Positions 39,861 to 48,449 of a DNA stretch of 64,000 bases are shown here, one piece after another (position 1 is the first letter of the stretch; each line of letters starts with the position of its first letter). The notes below the pieces were generated by a model, which saw only the letters and a program-made list of their open reading frames with translations, was not told the origin of the DNA and did not search any database. Location of the stretch: positions 30,213 to 94,212 of the forward strand of contig MKRJ01000034.1 of assembly GCA_001896885.1 (NCBI GenBank). The letters are read 5' to 3'. The position numbers and the translations under genes are program-made. The stretch is from Rhizobiales bacterium 65-79. Lineage in GTDB: Bacteria; Pseudomonadota; Alphaproteobacteria; Rhizobiales; Rhizobiaceae.

Positions 39861-40832
39861 ATGCACGCATCCTCGCTCCGTTATCTCATCAAGGTGGCCG
39901 AGTTCGGCTCCATCAGGCGCGCCGCCGACGCGCTGAACGTCGCATCCTCTGCGGTCAACCGGCAGATATTGAACATCGAACGCGATATCGGAGTGAGCCT
40001 CTTCGAGCGGACGGTGAAGGGGGTGCGGCCCACGGCGGCTGGAGAACTGATGCTGCAGCATGCCCGTGACACGCTGGGCGGATATCAACGCGTCGTCGAC
40101 GAAATCGCCTGCCAGGCCGGCGACATAAGAGGTGGGGTCAGGATCATCGGCATAGGCTCGATGATCGAATTCGCGCTGCCGCAGGTCATGGTCGAGGTTG
40201 CGAAGCGCTATCCGGGGATCAGCTTCCATATCGGCGACGCCAATCCGGGCGACGCCGTCGAAGGGCTCAAGACCCAGAAATACGATATCGGTATTTTCTT
40301 CCTCGATCACAGGCACCGCGATTTCGAGTTGCTGGCGAGCGTTCGCACCTCGATCGGCGCCGTCATGCGCGCCGACCATCCCCTGGCCGGACGACAGCAT
40401 GTCACGCTGACCGAGTGCGCCGGCCATACCGTGGCGATGTTCTCCGACCGCTGGGTCATCATGCCGCTGGTCGAGGCGGAATTCCAGCAGACGGGGGCGC
40501 AGTTTTCGCCCCGCGTCGTGACCAATTCGATGACGATAATGCGCGCCGCAATCCACAACGGACTGGGCATCGGCTTCTTTACGCCCGTCGGATTCATGGA
40601 CGACATCCGCGCCGGCAAGATCGCCTATGTTCCGCTGGAAGCGCGGCAGCTCCCTGCGTCGGGCATAGGTCTGTTCCTTTCGCGCTCGGCGCTTGCCTCG
40701 CCCCCCGTCCGCGTCGTCGCGGACCATCTGGCGGAGTTTTTCAAGCGTCTCCAGCTGGAACTCGATGGCTTGCGAACGGGCGGGCGCCTGGAAGCCTCTA
40801 GAACATCTCTCCCGGGCGCACATGCCCCTTGA
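39861..40832 (+). CDS. LysR-family transcriptional regulator
   Basis: 323 residues from ATG 39861; an upstream TTG at 39837 is less likely. Helix-turn-helix at about residues 8-60: FGSIRRAADALNVASSAVNR, LFERTVKGVRPTAAGELML. The rest is a periplasmic-binding-like effector domain. It faces the acyl-CoA dehydrogenase gene and the two 3' ends overlap by 35 bases. The ligand is unknown; control of the neighbouring acyl-CoA dehydrogenase is a guess from position only. Confidence 0.93.
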   Translation: MHASSLRYLIKVAEFGSIRRAADALNVASSAVNRQILNIERDIGVSLFERTVKGVRPTAAGELMLQHARDTLGGYQRVVDEIACQAGDIRGGVRIIGIGSMIEFALPQVMVEVAKRYPGISFHIGDANPGDAVEGLKTQKYDIGIFFLDHRHRDFELLASVRTSIGAVMRADHPLAGRQHVTLTECAGHTVAMFSDRWVIMPLVEAEFQQTGAQFSPRVVTNSMTIMRAAIHNGLGIGFFTPVGFMDDIRAGKIAYVPLEARQLPASGIGLFLSRSALASPPVRVVADHLAEFFKRLQLELDGLRTGGRLEASRTSLPGAHAP

Positions 40833-41982
40833 AGAGGTTGCGTGCGACATTGGCGAGATTGATTTCGTCCGACCCGTCATAGATGCGCTCCACGCGCAAA
40901 TCGCGATACCAGCGCTCGATGACATTTTCCTTCGCATAGCCCATGGCCCCGTGAATCTGGAGCGCGCGGTCGACCACCTGGTTGGCCGTGCGCGCGACAT
41001 AGGCCTTGACGGTGCATGCCTCGTGCCGGAAATCCACGCCGGCGGCAGCCTTGCGCGCGGCGTGGTGGACCAACAGCTTGGAGGTGCGAAGGGCGACTTC
41101 CATCTCGGCGATTGCCTGCACGATGTTGTCGCGGTCGCAAAGGAGCTTGCCGAAAACCTTGCGGTTGCGCGCCCATTCGATCGTCATCTCGATGATGCGC
41201 GCCATGGCGCCTATGTTCTTTGCCGAGAGCACATAGCCGCGGTTGCGATAAATGAAGGGCATGGCGTGGTCGAAGCCCCGGTTGACCTTGCCGAGAATTG
41301 CCGTGGAGGGCACGCGGACGTTGTCGAAGGCGAGCGACCCGACCTTGTCCCGGCTGCCCATGACGGGTATCTGCGCCGACGTCCACCCTCGTGATCGGTC
41401 GACCAGGAAGCAGGTGATGCCGTCGGGCGCCTCGGCGGACGGGGTGCGGGCGAAGAGGATGACATAGTCGGCGATGTGGCCGCGGGTGATCCAGCATTTC
41501 TCGCCATTGATCACCCAGTCGTCGCCGTCGCGAAGAGCCGTGGTTCGCATGGCTCGCGCGTCCGACCCAGAGCCCGGCTCCGAAATGGCGATGCACGAAA
41601 CGCGCTCGCCGCGGATCGTCGGATAGAGATAGCGCTCCTTCTGTTCGTCATTGCAGGTGAAGAGCGCCGGCAGCACCGAGCCGCCGAAATGAAAGTCCAC
41701 GATCGTTCGGCCGAGTTCCTCGTGGATGACGGATTGGGTCACCGGATCGAGATCGACGCCCCCGTATTCCGCCGGGAGATCTATTCCCCAGAAGCCCAAT
41801 GCCCTGGCCTTGCCCTGCAGGTCCTTTTGTTCCTCGTCCGTAAGGCCCGGGCTCGCGCCGCTCCCGCCCTCCGTCTCGCGTCGGATCAGCCTCGGCTCCA
41901 GCGGTATCAATTCGCTCTCGACGAACTTGCGGACAGTGTCGCGAATCTGGCGCTGCTCTTCGCTCAGAAAGAAGTCGTCCAT
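40798..41982 (-). CDS. Acyl-CoA dehydrogenase
   Basis: 394 residues from ATG 41982, preceded by a strong GGAGG ribosome site. Family signatures: CIAISEPGSGSDARAMRTTA binds FAD and substrate, and the C-terminal QIHGAMGYAKENVIERWYRD carries the usual helix. A Glu base is likely in ERWYRDLRVERIYDGSDEIN. Oxidises an acyl-CoA thioester to the enoyl-CoA with transfer to ETF. Chain length or branch preference cannot be read. Overlaps the LysR 3' end. Confidence 0.94.
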   Translation of the reverse strand: MDDFFLSEEQRQIRDTVRKFVESELIPLEPRLIRRETEGGSGASPGLTDEEQKDLQGKARALGFWGIDLPAEYGGVDLDPVTQSVIHEELGRTIVDFHFGGSVLPALFTCNDEQKERYLYPTIRGERVSCIAISEPGSGSDARAMRTTALRDGDDWVINGEKCWITRGHIADYVILFARTPSAEAPDGITCFLVDRSRGWTSAQIPVMGSRDKVGSLAFDNVRVPSTAILGKVNRGFDHAMPFIYRNRGYVLSAKNIGAMARIIEMTIEWARNRKVFGKLLCDRDNIVQAIAEMEVALRTSKLLVHHAARKAAAGVDFRHEACTVKAYVARTANQVVDRALQIHGAMGYAKENVIERWYRDLRVERIYDGSDEINLANVARNLFKGHVRPGEMF

Positions 41983-42242
41983 TGCCGGTCCTCCATTTGC
42001 TCGATTTGGACGCGCATGCCCATGCACGGCGCGGACGCCGTCGCTTGCGTTCTGCTTGCGATTGCATTGTGGTTCTGCCGAAGGGCTGCAAGCCATCCTC
42101 GGTCGGGCGACCAGTACTATGGCCGCCGTTACCGAAACAGAATTGTTTTTCGTTCGGGGTGCTGCCTTTGATGCATCGTCCGCGTCAGCTTCTCGGTGCC
42201 TGATGCATGGACGCGGCCGGCCTCAGCCCCTATGTTCGCACG

Positions 42243-43169
42243 ATGTCGACGCGGCTCTACACGCATCCCATCTTCCTCGAGCATATCACGCCGCCGGGTC
42301 ATCCCGAGCGGCCGGACCGGTTGCGCGCCATCGCCCGCGTGCTCGACGACAGCGCCTTCGCCAGGCTAGACCGGGTCGAGGCGCCGATGGGCGAGGAATC
42401 GGCGATCCTCTATGCCCACCCGGAGGCTTTCGTTGCCCGCGTGAAGGGCGCGATCCCCGAAACCGGCATCGCCCGCATCGACGCCGACACGTCCGCCAGC
42501 CCGAAGAGCTGGGAAGCGGCGCTGACGGCGATCGGCGCGGCGACGGCGGCCGTGGATGACGTGTTCGAAGGCCGGGCCGACAACGTCTTCGTCGCGGCGC
42601 GCCCGCCCGGCCACCATGCCGAGCATGATCGCGCCATGGGTTTCTGCCTCTTCAACAATACCGCCATCGCCGCCCGGCACGCGCAGAAGAAACATGGGGT
42701 CGAGCGCGTGGCGATCGTCGATTTCGACGTCCATCATGGCAACGGCACGCAGGACATCTTCTGGTCCGACCCGACCGTGCTCTACGCCTCGACGCACCAG
42801 ATGCCGCTCTATCCGGGCACCGGGGCACTCGCCGAGACAGGAGCGGGCAACATCTTCAACGCGCCGCTTTCGCCGGACAGCGGAAGCGACACATTCCGCG
42901 AGGCTTTTTCCGATCGCGTCCTGCCCGCCGTCGAGGCGTTCCGCCCGGAACTCGTCATCGTCTCGGCCGGCTTCGACGCGCATCACCGCGACCCGCTGGC
43001 GGAGATCAATCTCACCGAGGACGATTTCGACTGGGCGACCGGCAAGCTCCTGGAACAGGCCGGCCGCTCGGCATCGAACCGCCTTGTCAGCCTCCTGGAA
43101 GGCGGCTACGACCTGCAGGGGCTGGCCTTCTCCACCGCCGCCCATGTCAAGCGCCTGATGGAAGGCTGA
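42243..43169 (+). CDS. Histone deacetylase-family protein (acetoin utilisation/acetylpolyamine amidohydrolase-like)
   Basis: 308 residues from ATG 42243. The zinc and catalytic residues are visible in ARPPGHHAEHDRAMGFCLFN (tandem His), VDFDVHHGNGTQDIF (Asp-x-His) and VSAGFDAHHRDPLAEINL. Bacterial members deacetylate small amides or proteins. It sits 3 bases before xseB and they are probably co-transcribed. The 260-base gap before it contains two TGATGCAT sites (42169 and 42201). Confidence 0.93.
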   Translation: MSTRLYTHPIFLEHITPPGHPERPDRLRAIARVLDDSAFARLDRVEAPMGEESAILYAHPEAFVARVKGAIPETGIARIDADTSASPKSWEAALTAIGAATAAVDDVFEGRADNVFVAARPPGHHAEHDRAMGFCLFNNTAIAARHAQKKHGVERVAIVDFDVHHGNGTQDIFWSDPTVLYASTHQMPLYPGTGALAETGAGNIFNAPLSPDSGSDTFREAFSDRVLPAVEAFRPELVIVSAGFDAHHRDPLAEINLTEDDFDWATGKLLEQAGRSASNRLVSLLEGGYDLQGLAFSTAAHVKRLMEG

Positions 43170-43172
43170 GCG

Positions 43173-43436
43173 ATGCCCGAAAGCACCCTCGAAACCGCCG
43201 ACGACGATATCAAGGGCATGAGCTTCGAGGCGGCCCTGGCCGCGCTTGAGCGCATCGTGGACGATCTGGAAAGAGGCGACGTGCCGCTCGACCAGTCGAT
43301 CCGCATCTATGAACGCGGCGAGGCGCTGAAGAAGCATTGCGACGCCCTGTTGAAGGCGGCCGAGGACAAGGTCGAGAAGATCCGCCTTTCCCGCGACGGC
43401 GCACCGGTAGGCACGGAGCCGCTGGGCGGGGAGTAG
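43173..43436 (+). CDS. xseB: Exodeoxyribonuclease VII small subunit
   Basis: 87 residues. The family core is [20 protein letters not shown] then [20 protein letters not shown], with the usual helix-rich C-terminal region. XseB partners XseA in degrading single-stranded DNA; xseA is not in the window. Directly after the deacetylase gene. In many alphaproteobacteria dxs follows xseB, but here a toxin-antitoxin block lies between. Confidence 0.96.
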   Translation: MPESTLETADDDIKGMSFEAALAALERIVDDLERGDVPLDQSIRIYERGEALKKHCDALLKAAEDKVEKIRLSRDGAPVGTEPLGGE

Positions 43437-43472
43437 AAACTGCCGCTGGCTTGCCATCTCGCCATCGATAGC

Positions 43473-43505
43473 CATCTTGACGGCAAGATGCTGCAGGCTT
43501 ATATT
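43473..43505 (+). promoter_or_regulatory. Promoter and overlapping operator of vapBC
   Basis: TTGACG (43477-43482) and TATATT (43500-43505) are exactly 17 bases apart, each 5 of 6 from consensus, one of the best promoters in the window. CATCTTG-ACGG-CAAGATG (43473-43490) is a perfect 7-bp palindrome covering the -35, as expected for autorepression by the antitoxin. The leader to ATG 43528 is short and holds AAGGAGT. Confidence 0.8.
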
Positions 43506-43527
43506 CTTGGTTCAAGGAGTCTTTCGG

Positions 43528-43776
43528 ATGCCTGAACCGCAATTATCCGTACGTAGTTCAAAAGCGCGAGATCTGGCGCACCGCTTGTCGCGCCGTGAAA
43601 ATCGATCGATCGCAGACATCGTCGAACGGGCTCTCGAATTATATGAAGTTCGAGAGGCCGGAAGTGAGCCTGCCGATCGTTTCTACCGGCGCCTGTCGGC
43701 CGAGAGCGGGACGGACATCGACCTTGATGCGGTGATCCGGGAGGACAGGCGGCCGCATGAGGGCATAGATCTTTGA
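43528..43776 (+). CDS. vapB: VapB-type antitoxin
   Basis: 82 residues from ATG 43528, with AAGGAGT as ribosome site. The N-terminal half is a short DNA-binding segment (RDLAHRLSRRENRSIADIVERALELYE) of the ribbon-helix-helix Rv0623/PSK type, and the acidic C-terminal half (DIDLDAVIREDRRPHEG) should bind the PIN toxin. Its stop overlaps the toxin start by four bases (TTGA). Confidence 0.88.
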   Translation: MPEPQLSVRSSKARDLAHRLSRRENRSIADIVERALELYEVREAGSEPADRFYRRLSAESGTDIDLDAVIREDRRPHEGIDL

Positions 43777-44186
43777 TCTTCTTGGATACGAACGTCGTGT
43801 CCGAAACATTGAAGAACTTGCCAAGCGAGGCGGTGCTCGCTTGGCTTGTCCGATACGATGCCGAACTTGCTCTCCCTACCGTGACGATAGCCGAGGTCGC
43901 GTTCGGTATTCACAAGATCAGACCGAATGAACGTGCCATTCGCCTCGAGCACGGCCTTTCCGAGTGGAGACGGCGTTTTGCCGGTCGCATCTTCGGGCTG
44001 ACGGAGGAGGCTGCGCTGGCTTATGGCGAACTTATGGGCACCGCCAGGCGGCAAGGGCGCTCCATGTCCACGGCCGACGGCATGATTGCTGCCATAGCGC
44101 GAGTGAATGGCGGTCGGCTCGCCACCCGAAATTTAAAGGATTTCGGGACAACGGGCCTTGCACTGATCTCGCCATGGGATTTTTGA
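43773..44186 (+). CDS. vapC: VapC/FitB-type PIN-domain toxin
   Basis: 137 residues, start codon TTG at 43773 inside the antitoxin stop. PIN acidic residues: Asp5 in FLDTNVVSE, Glu in TIAEVAFGI, Asp in STADGMIAAIA and the Asn/Asp region ATRNLKDFG. The LPTVTIAEVAFGI style fits FitB-like VapC. Such toxins cut RNA, often initiator tRNA or rRNA. The rare start codon should keep toxin output low. Confidence 0.92.
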   Translation: MIFLDTNVVSETLKNLPSEAVLAWLVRYDAELALPTVTIAEVAFGIHKIRPNERAIRLEHGLSEWRRRFAGRIFGLTEEAALAYGELMGTARRQGRSMSTADGMIAAIARVNGGRLATRNLKDFGTTGLALISPWDF

Positions 44187-44249
44187 GTTTCGGCTATTCG
44201 GAGGACGGCTGAACCGGCCAAGTCCCGGCCAGCCGTCCGTGGCCAACTT

Positions 44250-44603
44250 TTACAACTCCATGAACGGCACGAAGCCGCCGAAGATCATGCGCTTTCCGTC
44301 GAAGGGAGCGTCATTCATGCTGTCCTTCAGCCTCTGATCGGCCATCACCTTCGCCATCACCTCGTCTCGCTTGGCGCGGGACGGATAGACGATCCACGAG
44401 AAGATCACGACCTCGTCTTCCCCGGCCTGCACGGCGCGAGGGAAGGACGTCAGTTTGCCATAGGGCACGTCGTCTCCGATCGTCTCGACATAGGCCGTCG
44501 CTCCATGCTCCATCCAGACCGCGCCCGCCTTGCGCGCCAATTCCTTGTAAGCCTCGATATTTCCCTTCGGAACCGCGAGGACGAAACCGTCGACATAGCT
44601 CAT
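44250..44603 (-). CDS. DUF1428 family protein
   Basis: 117 residues. The start MSYVDGFVLAVPKGNIEAY, the middle FSWIVYPSRAKRDEVMAKVM and the end KRMIFGGFVPFMEL are typical of DUF1428, a ferredoxin-like-fold family with unknown function related to dimeric alpha-beta barrel proteins. Own ribosome site AAAGGAGAG. It is inserted in opposite orientation between the two toxin-antitoxin pairs. Confidence 0.93.
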   Translation of the reverse strand: MSYVDGFVLAVPKGNIEAYKELARKAGAVWMEHGATAYVETIGDDVPYGKLTSFPRAVQAGEDEVVIFSWIVYPSRAKRDEVMAKVMADQRLKDSMNDAPFDGKRMIFGGFVPFMEL

Positions 44604-44745
44604 GGCACTCTCCTTTCAGGGTGTAGGCCCGAAGGACGTTTGCGGAGCCGCCGTTCCTACACAGGACGGCAATTTTTCCGCGGGCATGAGGCTGCGGTGC
44701 CGTCCCGGAATGTGCCGACGCCCTAATCTCAGCTTCAGGCCAGGG

Positions 44746-44791
44746 TTGAACCCCCGATGCGTCCAGCTTATCTTAGCTAGACTTGGCTAAG
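44746..44791 (+). promoter_or_regulatory. Promoter and operator of the second toxin-antitoxin pair
   Basis: TTGAAC (44746-44751) and TATCTT (44769-44774) are 17 bases apart. An inverted repeat CTTAGC (44772-44777) and GCTAAG (44786-44791) follows directly over the expected transcription start, suited to antitoxin binding. The right arm also contains the AAGGAGG ribosome site for ATG 44801. Confidence 0.65.
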
Positions 44792-44800
44792 GAGGCCGGC

Positions 44801-45049
44801 ATGGGAATGGTCAACATGCTCGAGGCGAAGACGTCGCTCTCCAAACTCGTGGAGGCGGTGGAGAGCGGGGCCGAAAAGGAAATCATCATCGCCCGGAACG
44901 GCAAGCCCGCGGCGAAACTGGTTCCGCTTGGCCAGCCGAGGAAGCGCCAATTGGGACTGGCGAAGGGAAAATATCCTCCGCTGGATTATGAGGCCTTCCA
45001 AGCCCTCGATGAGGAAGTCGCAGCGATGTTCCTTGGCAAGGAGAAATGA
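44801..45049 (+). CDS. Phd/YefM-type antitoxin
   Basis: 82 residues from ATG 44801 with AAGGAGG 9 bases upstream. MGMVNMLEAKTSLSKLVEAV and EIIIARNGKPAAKLVPL are the Phd/YefM DNA-binding fold; the C-terminal part (PPLDYEAFQALDEEVAAMF) should wrap the PIN toxin. A TTG at 44783 in frame is less likely. Overlaps the toxin gene by ATGA. Confidence 0.9.
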   Translation: MGMVNMLEAKTSLSKLVEAVESGAEKEIIIARNGKPAAKLVPLGQPRKRQLGLAKGKYPPLDYEAFQALDEEVAAMFLGKEK

Positions 45050-45438
45050 AGCTTCTCCTTGATACGCATGTCGCCATCTGGGCGACGAACACGCCGGAGC
45101 GAATACCGGAGAGGATCCGCAAATTCATTGTGGAAGATGGCAATGAGGTTGCAGTCTCTACCGCGGCCATATGGGAAATCGCCATAAAGCACCAATTTGG
45201 GCGGCCCGACGCTCCGCCGCTTTCGGGCTATGAAGCGATCGCCGAGTTCGAATCCGCGGGTTTCAGTCTTTTGAACGTCACGCCTGGCCACGCGGCCTTC
45301 GTCGAACGATTGCCGCCTGTGCACGCCGATCCCTTCGATCGGCTGATGCTGGCGCAGGCGATCATCGAGGATATGCGTTTCGTGACATATGATCGCCAAC
45401 TCTCGCGCTATGGTCTCGGGTTGATCACCTGGCCTTGA
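45046..45438 (+). CDS. PIN-domain toxin (PhdVapC type)
   Basis: 130 residues. LLLDTHVAIWATN carries the first Asp, STAAIWEIAIKHQFG the Glu, and HADPFDRLMLAQAIIE with FVTYDRQLSRYG the remaining acidic residues, a subgroup always paired with Phd-like antitoxins. Expected to be an RNase. The start overlaps the antitoxin stop by four bases. The pirin gene begins 15 bases after its stop. Confidence 0.92.
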   Translation: MKLLLDTHVAIWATNTPERIPERIRKFIVEDGNEVAVSTAAIWEIAIKHQFGRPDAPPLSGYEAIAEFESAGFSLLNVTPGHAAFVERLPPVHADPFDRLMLAQAIIEDMRFVTYDRQLSRYGLGLITWP

Positions 45439-45453
45439 CCAAGGATGTGGCAG

Positions 45454-46374
45454 ATGAGTTTCTTTCCCGGCCCCGATCCCCTCCCCGGCGACGCGTTCGC
45501 CTGCGATGCCATCGAGACGATAATCATCCCGCGCGCGCACGACATCGGCGGCTTCGAGGTGCGGCGCGCCCTGCCGTCGGCGCGACGGCGGCTGGTCGGG
45601 CCTTTCATCTTCTTCGACCGCATGGGCCCCGCGATCCTGCGCGCCGGACAAGCGGTGGACGTCCGTCCGCACCCGCATATCGGGCTCGCCACGGTCACCT
45701 ACCTCTTCGACGGCAAGATCCGCCACCGCGACTCGCTCGGCACCGAGATGGTGATCGAGCCGGGCGACGTGAATCTGATGACGGCCGGCCGCGGCATCGT
45801 CCATTCCGAGCGCTCGCCGGAGGAGTTGCGCGGCGGGCCGCTGTCGCTTTCCGGCCTGCAGACCTGGCTGGCCCTGCCGGACGAAGCGGAGGAAGTCGCG
45901 CCGCATTTCGACAATACCGGCCGCGCCGAACTGCCGGAGGGGCGCGCAGACGGAGCGGCATTCCGCGTCGTCATCGGCGAATTGCACGGGGAAAGATCGC
46001 CGGTCAGGACGGCATCCGAAACGCTCTATGCCGATATCGTTTTGGAGGCCGGCGGGCGCTTCCAGATCCCTCCGGTGACGGAAGAGCGGGCGATCTACAT
46101 ACTCGACGGCGAGGTCGATATCGCCGGAGACCGCTTCCCGGCGGACCGGCTGCTGGTGCTGCGCGGCGGCGACGAGATCGTCGTCAGGTCGGAACGCGGT
46201 GCGCATTTCATGCTCTTCGGCGGCGCCTCGCTCGGTTCGCGGCGCTATATCTGGTGGAATTTCGTTTCCTCCTCGAAGGAACGCATCGAGCAGGCGAAGG
46301 AGGAATGGCGGACCGGCAGGTTCGACATCGTGCCGGGCGACGAAGAGGAATTCATTCCCTTGCCGGAGAATTGA
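45454..46374 (+). CDS. Pirin family protein
   Basis: 306 residues from ATG 45454 (AAGGA 8 bases before); ATG 45445 is the alternative. Metal-binding residues are in [18 protein letters not shown] and GRGIVHSE (His-x-His and His-x-Glu), and the second cupin repeat is present. Pirins can be quercetin dioxygenases or regulators of pyruvate dehydrogenase; activity here is unknown. Placed between the PIN toxin and dxs. Confidence 0.93.
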   Translation: MSFFPGPDPLPGDAFACDAIETIIIPRAHDIGGFEVRRALPSARRRLVGPFIFFDRMGPAILRAGQAVDVRPHPHIGLATVTYLFDGKIRHRDSLGTEMVIEPGDVNLMTAGRGIVHSERSPEELRGGPLSLSGLQTWLALPDEAEEVAPHFDNTGRAELPEGRADGAAFRVVIGELHGERSPVRTASETLYADIVLEAGGRFQIPPVTEERAIYILDGEVDIAGDRFPADRLLVLRGGDEIVVRSERGAHFMLFGGASLGSRRYIWWNFVSSSKERIEQAKEEWRTGRFDIVPGDEEEFIPLPEN

Positions 46375-46465
46375 TGAGCCGGCCCCCTATCCCGGGCCCG
46401 ACATTTACTTTCGGCTCAGCAACGCCTATCTGCGTTGGATCCATGCCGAGTTCCGTGACCGAACG

Positions 46466-48379
46466 ATGAAATCTCCGCCCGCGACGCCGCTTCTCGATAC
46501 GGTGCGGTTCCCTTCCGACCTGCGCAAACTGCCGGAAAGCAAGTTGCCGCAGCTTGCGGAGGAGTTGCGCGCCGAACTGATCGACGTGGTCTCGCAGACC
46601 GGCGGCCATCTCGGCGCGGGGCTGGGCGTCGTCGAACTGACGGTCGCCATCCACTATGTCTTCAACACGCCGGACGACCGGCTGATTTGGGATGTCGGGC
46701 ACCAGGCCTATCCGCACAAGATACTGACCGGCCGCCGCGACCGCATGCGCAGCTTGCGCCAGGAGAACGGGCTCTCCGGCTTCACCAAGCGCGCCGAGAG
46801 CGAATACGACCCGTTCGGCGCGGCGCATTCCTCGACCTCGATCTCGGCCGGCCTCGGCATGGCGGTCGGCCGCGACCTGAAGGGCGGCAGGAACAACGTC
46901 ATCGCCGTGATCGGCGACGGCGCCATGTCGGCCGGCATGGCCTATGAGGCGATGAACAATGCCGGCGCGCTCGACGCGCGGCTGATCGTGATCCTCAACG
47001 ACAACGACATGTCGATCGCCCGGCCGGAAGGCGCCATGAGCGCCTATCTGGCGCGTCTCGCCTCCGGCCGCACCTATCTCAACATCCGCGACATCGGCAA
47101 GAAGCTCACCTCCTATCTCGGCAAGCGCGCGGAGAACGCGGTCAGCCGGGCGGTAGAGCATGCGCGCGGCTATGTCACGGGCGGCACGCTCTTCGAGGAG
47201 CTCGGCTTCTACCATATCGGCCCGATCGACGGTCACAACCTCGAGCACCTGATCCCGGTCCTGAGGAACGTCCGCGACCATGGCGAGGGCCCTGTCCTGA
47301 TCCATGTCATCACCCAGAAGGGCAAGGGCTATGCGCCGGCGGAAGCCGCGGCCGACAAGTATCACGGGGTCAACAAGTTCGACGTCATCACCGGCGCGCA
47401 GGCCAAGGCGCCGGCGAACGCGCCGAGCTACACGAAGGTGTTCGCCGAGAGCCTGATCCGCGAGGCGCGCGAGGACGAGAAGATCGTCGCCGTCACCGCG
47501 GCGATGCCTTCCGGCACCGGCCTCGATCTCTTCGGCGAGGCCTTCCCGAAGCGCACCTTCGACGTCGGCATCGCCGAGCAGCACGCGGTGACGTTCGCGG
47601 CGGGGCTCGCCACCGAAGGCTACAAGCCCTTCGCCGCCATCTACTCGACCTTCCTGCAGCGCGCCTACGACCAGGTCGTACACGACGTGGCGATCCAGAA
47701 GCTGCCGGTACGCTTCCCGATCGACCGCGCCGGCTATGTCGGTGCCGACGGCCCGACCCATTGCGGCGCCTTCGACACGACCTATCTCGCGACGCTGCCG
47801 GGCTTCGTCGTCATGGCGGCGGCGGACGAGGCGGAGCTGAAGCACATGGTGCGCACGGCCGCCGCCTATGACGAGGGGCCGATCTCGTTTCGCTATCCGC
47901 GCGGCAACGGCGTCGGGGTAGAGATGCCCGAGCGCGGCTCGGTGCTTGAGATCGGCAAGGGGCGCATCGTCCGCGAAGGCACGAAAGTGGCGCTGCTTTC
48001 GCTCGGCACGCGGCTCGCCGACTGCGTGCTCGCCGCGGAGGAACTCGACGCGGCCGGCCTTTCCACCACCGTCGCCGACGCCCGCTTCGCCAAGCCGCTC
48101 GACGAGGAACTCGTTGCCCGCCTGGCGCGGCAGCATGAGGTTCTGGTCATCGTTGAGGAGGGCTCGGTCGGCGGCTTCGCCAGCCACGTCCTGCATTTCC
48201 TCGCCCATCGCGGCCTGCTCGAGACGGGCCTCAAGGTCCGGCCGCTGATCATGCCCGACATCTTCACCGACCAGGCGAAGCCGGAAACCATGATCGCCGG
48301 CGCGGGGCTCGATTCTGCCGGCATCGTGCGCGCGGTCTTTTCCGCGCTCGGCCAGGGCACGGCGGCGATCCGCGCCTGA
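46466..48379 (+). CDS. dxs: 1-deoxy-D-xylulose-5-phosphate synthase
   Basis: 637 residues from ATG 46466, the usual length. The thiamine diphosphate motif is [20 protein letters not shown] then LNDND; the transketolase-type second domain has [18 protein letters not shown] and [18 protein letters not shown]. It joins pyruvate and glyceraldehyde phosphate, the entry step to isoprenoids used by CtaB, UbiA and IspH downstream. Preceded by 91 bases after pirin. Not adjacent to xseB here. Confidence 0.98.
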   Translation: MKSPPATPLLDTVRFPSDLRKLPESKLPQLAEELRAELIDVVSQTGGHLGAGLGVVELTVAIHYVFNTPDDRLIWDVGHQAYPHKILTGRRDRMRSLRQENGLSGFTKRAESEYDPFGAAHSSTSISAGLGMAVGRDLKGGRNNVIAVIGDGAMSAGMAYEAMNNAGALDARLIVILNDNDMSIARPEGAMSAYLARLASGRTYLNIRDIGKKLTSYLGKRAENAVSRAVEHARGYVTGGTLFEELGFYHIGPIDGHNLEHLIPVLRNVRDHGEGPVLIHVITQKGKGYAPAEAAADKYHGVNKFDVITGAQAKAPANAPSYTKVFAESLIREAREDEKIVAVTAAMPSGTGLDLFGEAFPKRTFDVGIAEQHAVTFAAGLATEGYKPFAAIYSTFLQRAYDQVVHDVAIQKLPVRFPIDRAGYVGADGPTHCGAFDTTYLATLPGFVVMAAADEAELKHMVRTAAAYDEGPISFRYPRGNGVGVEMPERGSVLEIGKGRIVREGTKVALLSLGTRLADCVLAAEELDAAGLSTTVADARFAKPLDEELVARLARQHEVLVIVEEGSVGGFASHVLHFLAHRGLLETGLKVRPLIMPDIFTDQAKPETMIAGAGLDSAGIVRAVFSALGQGTAAIRA

Positions 48380-48449
48380 CGGATTTTTCCGTCCATCGCC
48401 ATCCCGATCCGCCTGTCCCATCGTCCGGACCGTAGCCGGCCGGATGCGG

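Noticed and set aside
43437..46465. Integrative mobile element or genomic island
   Set aside because: No integrase, transposase, tRNA target or flanking direct repeats are visible; only the gene content suggests acquisition.
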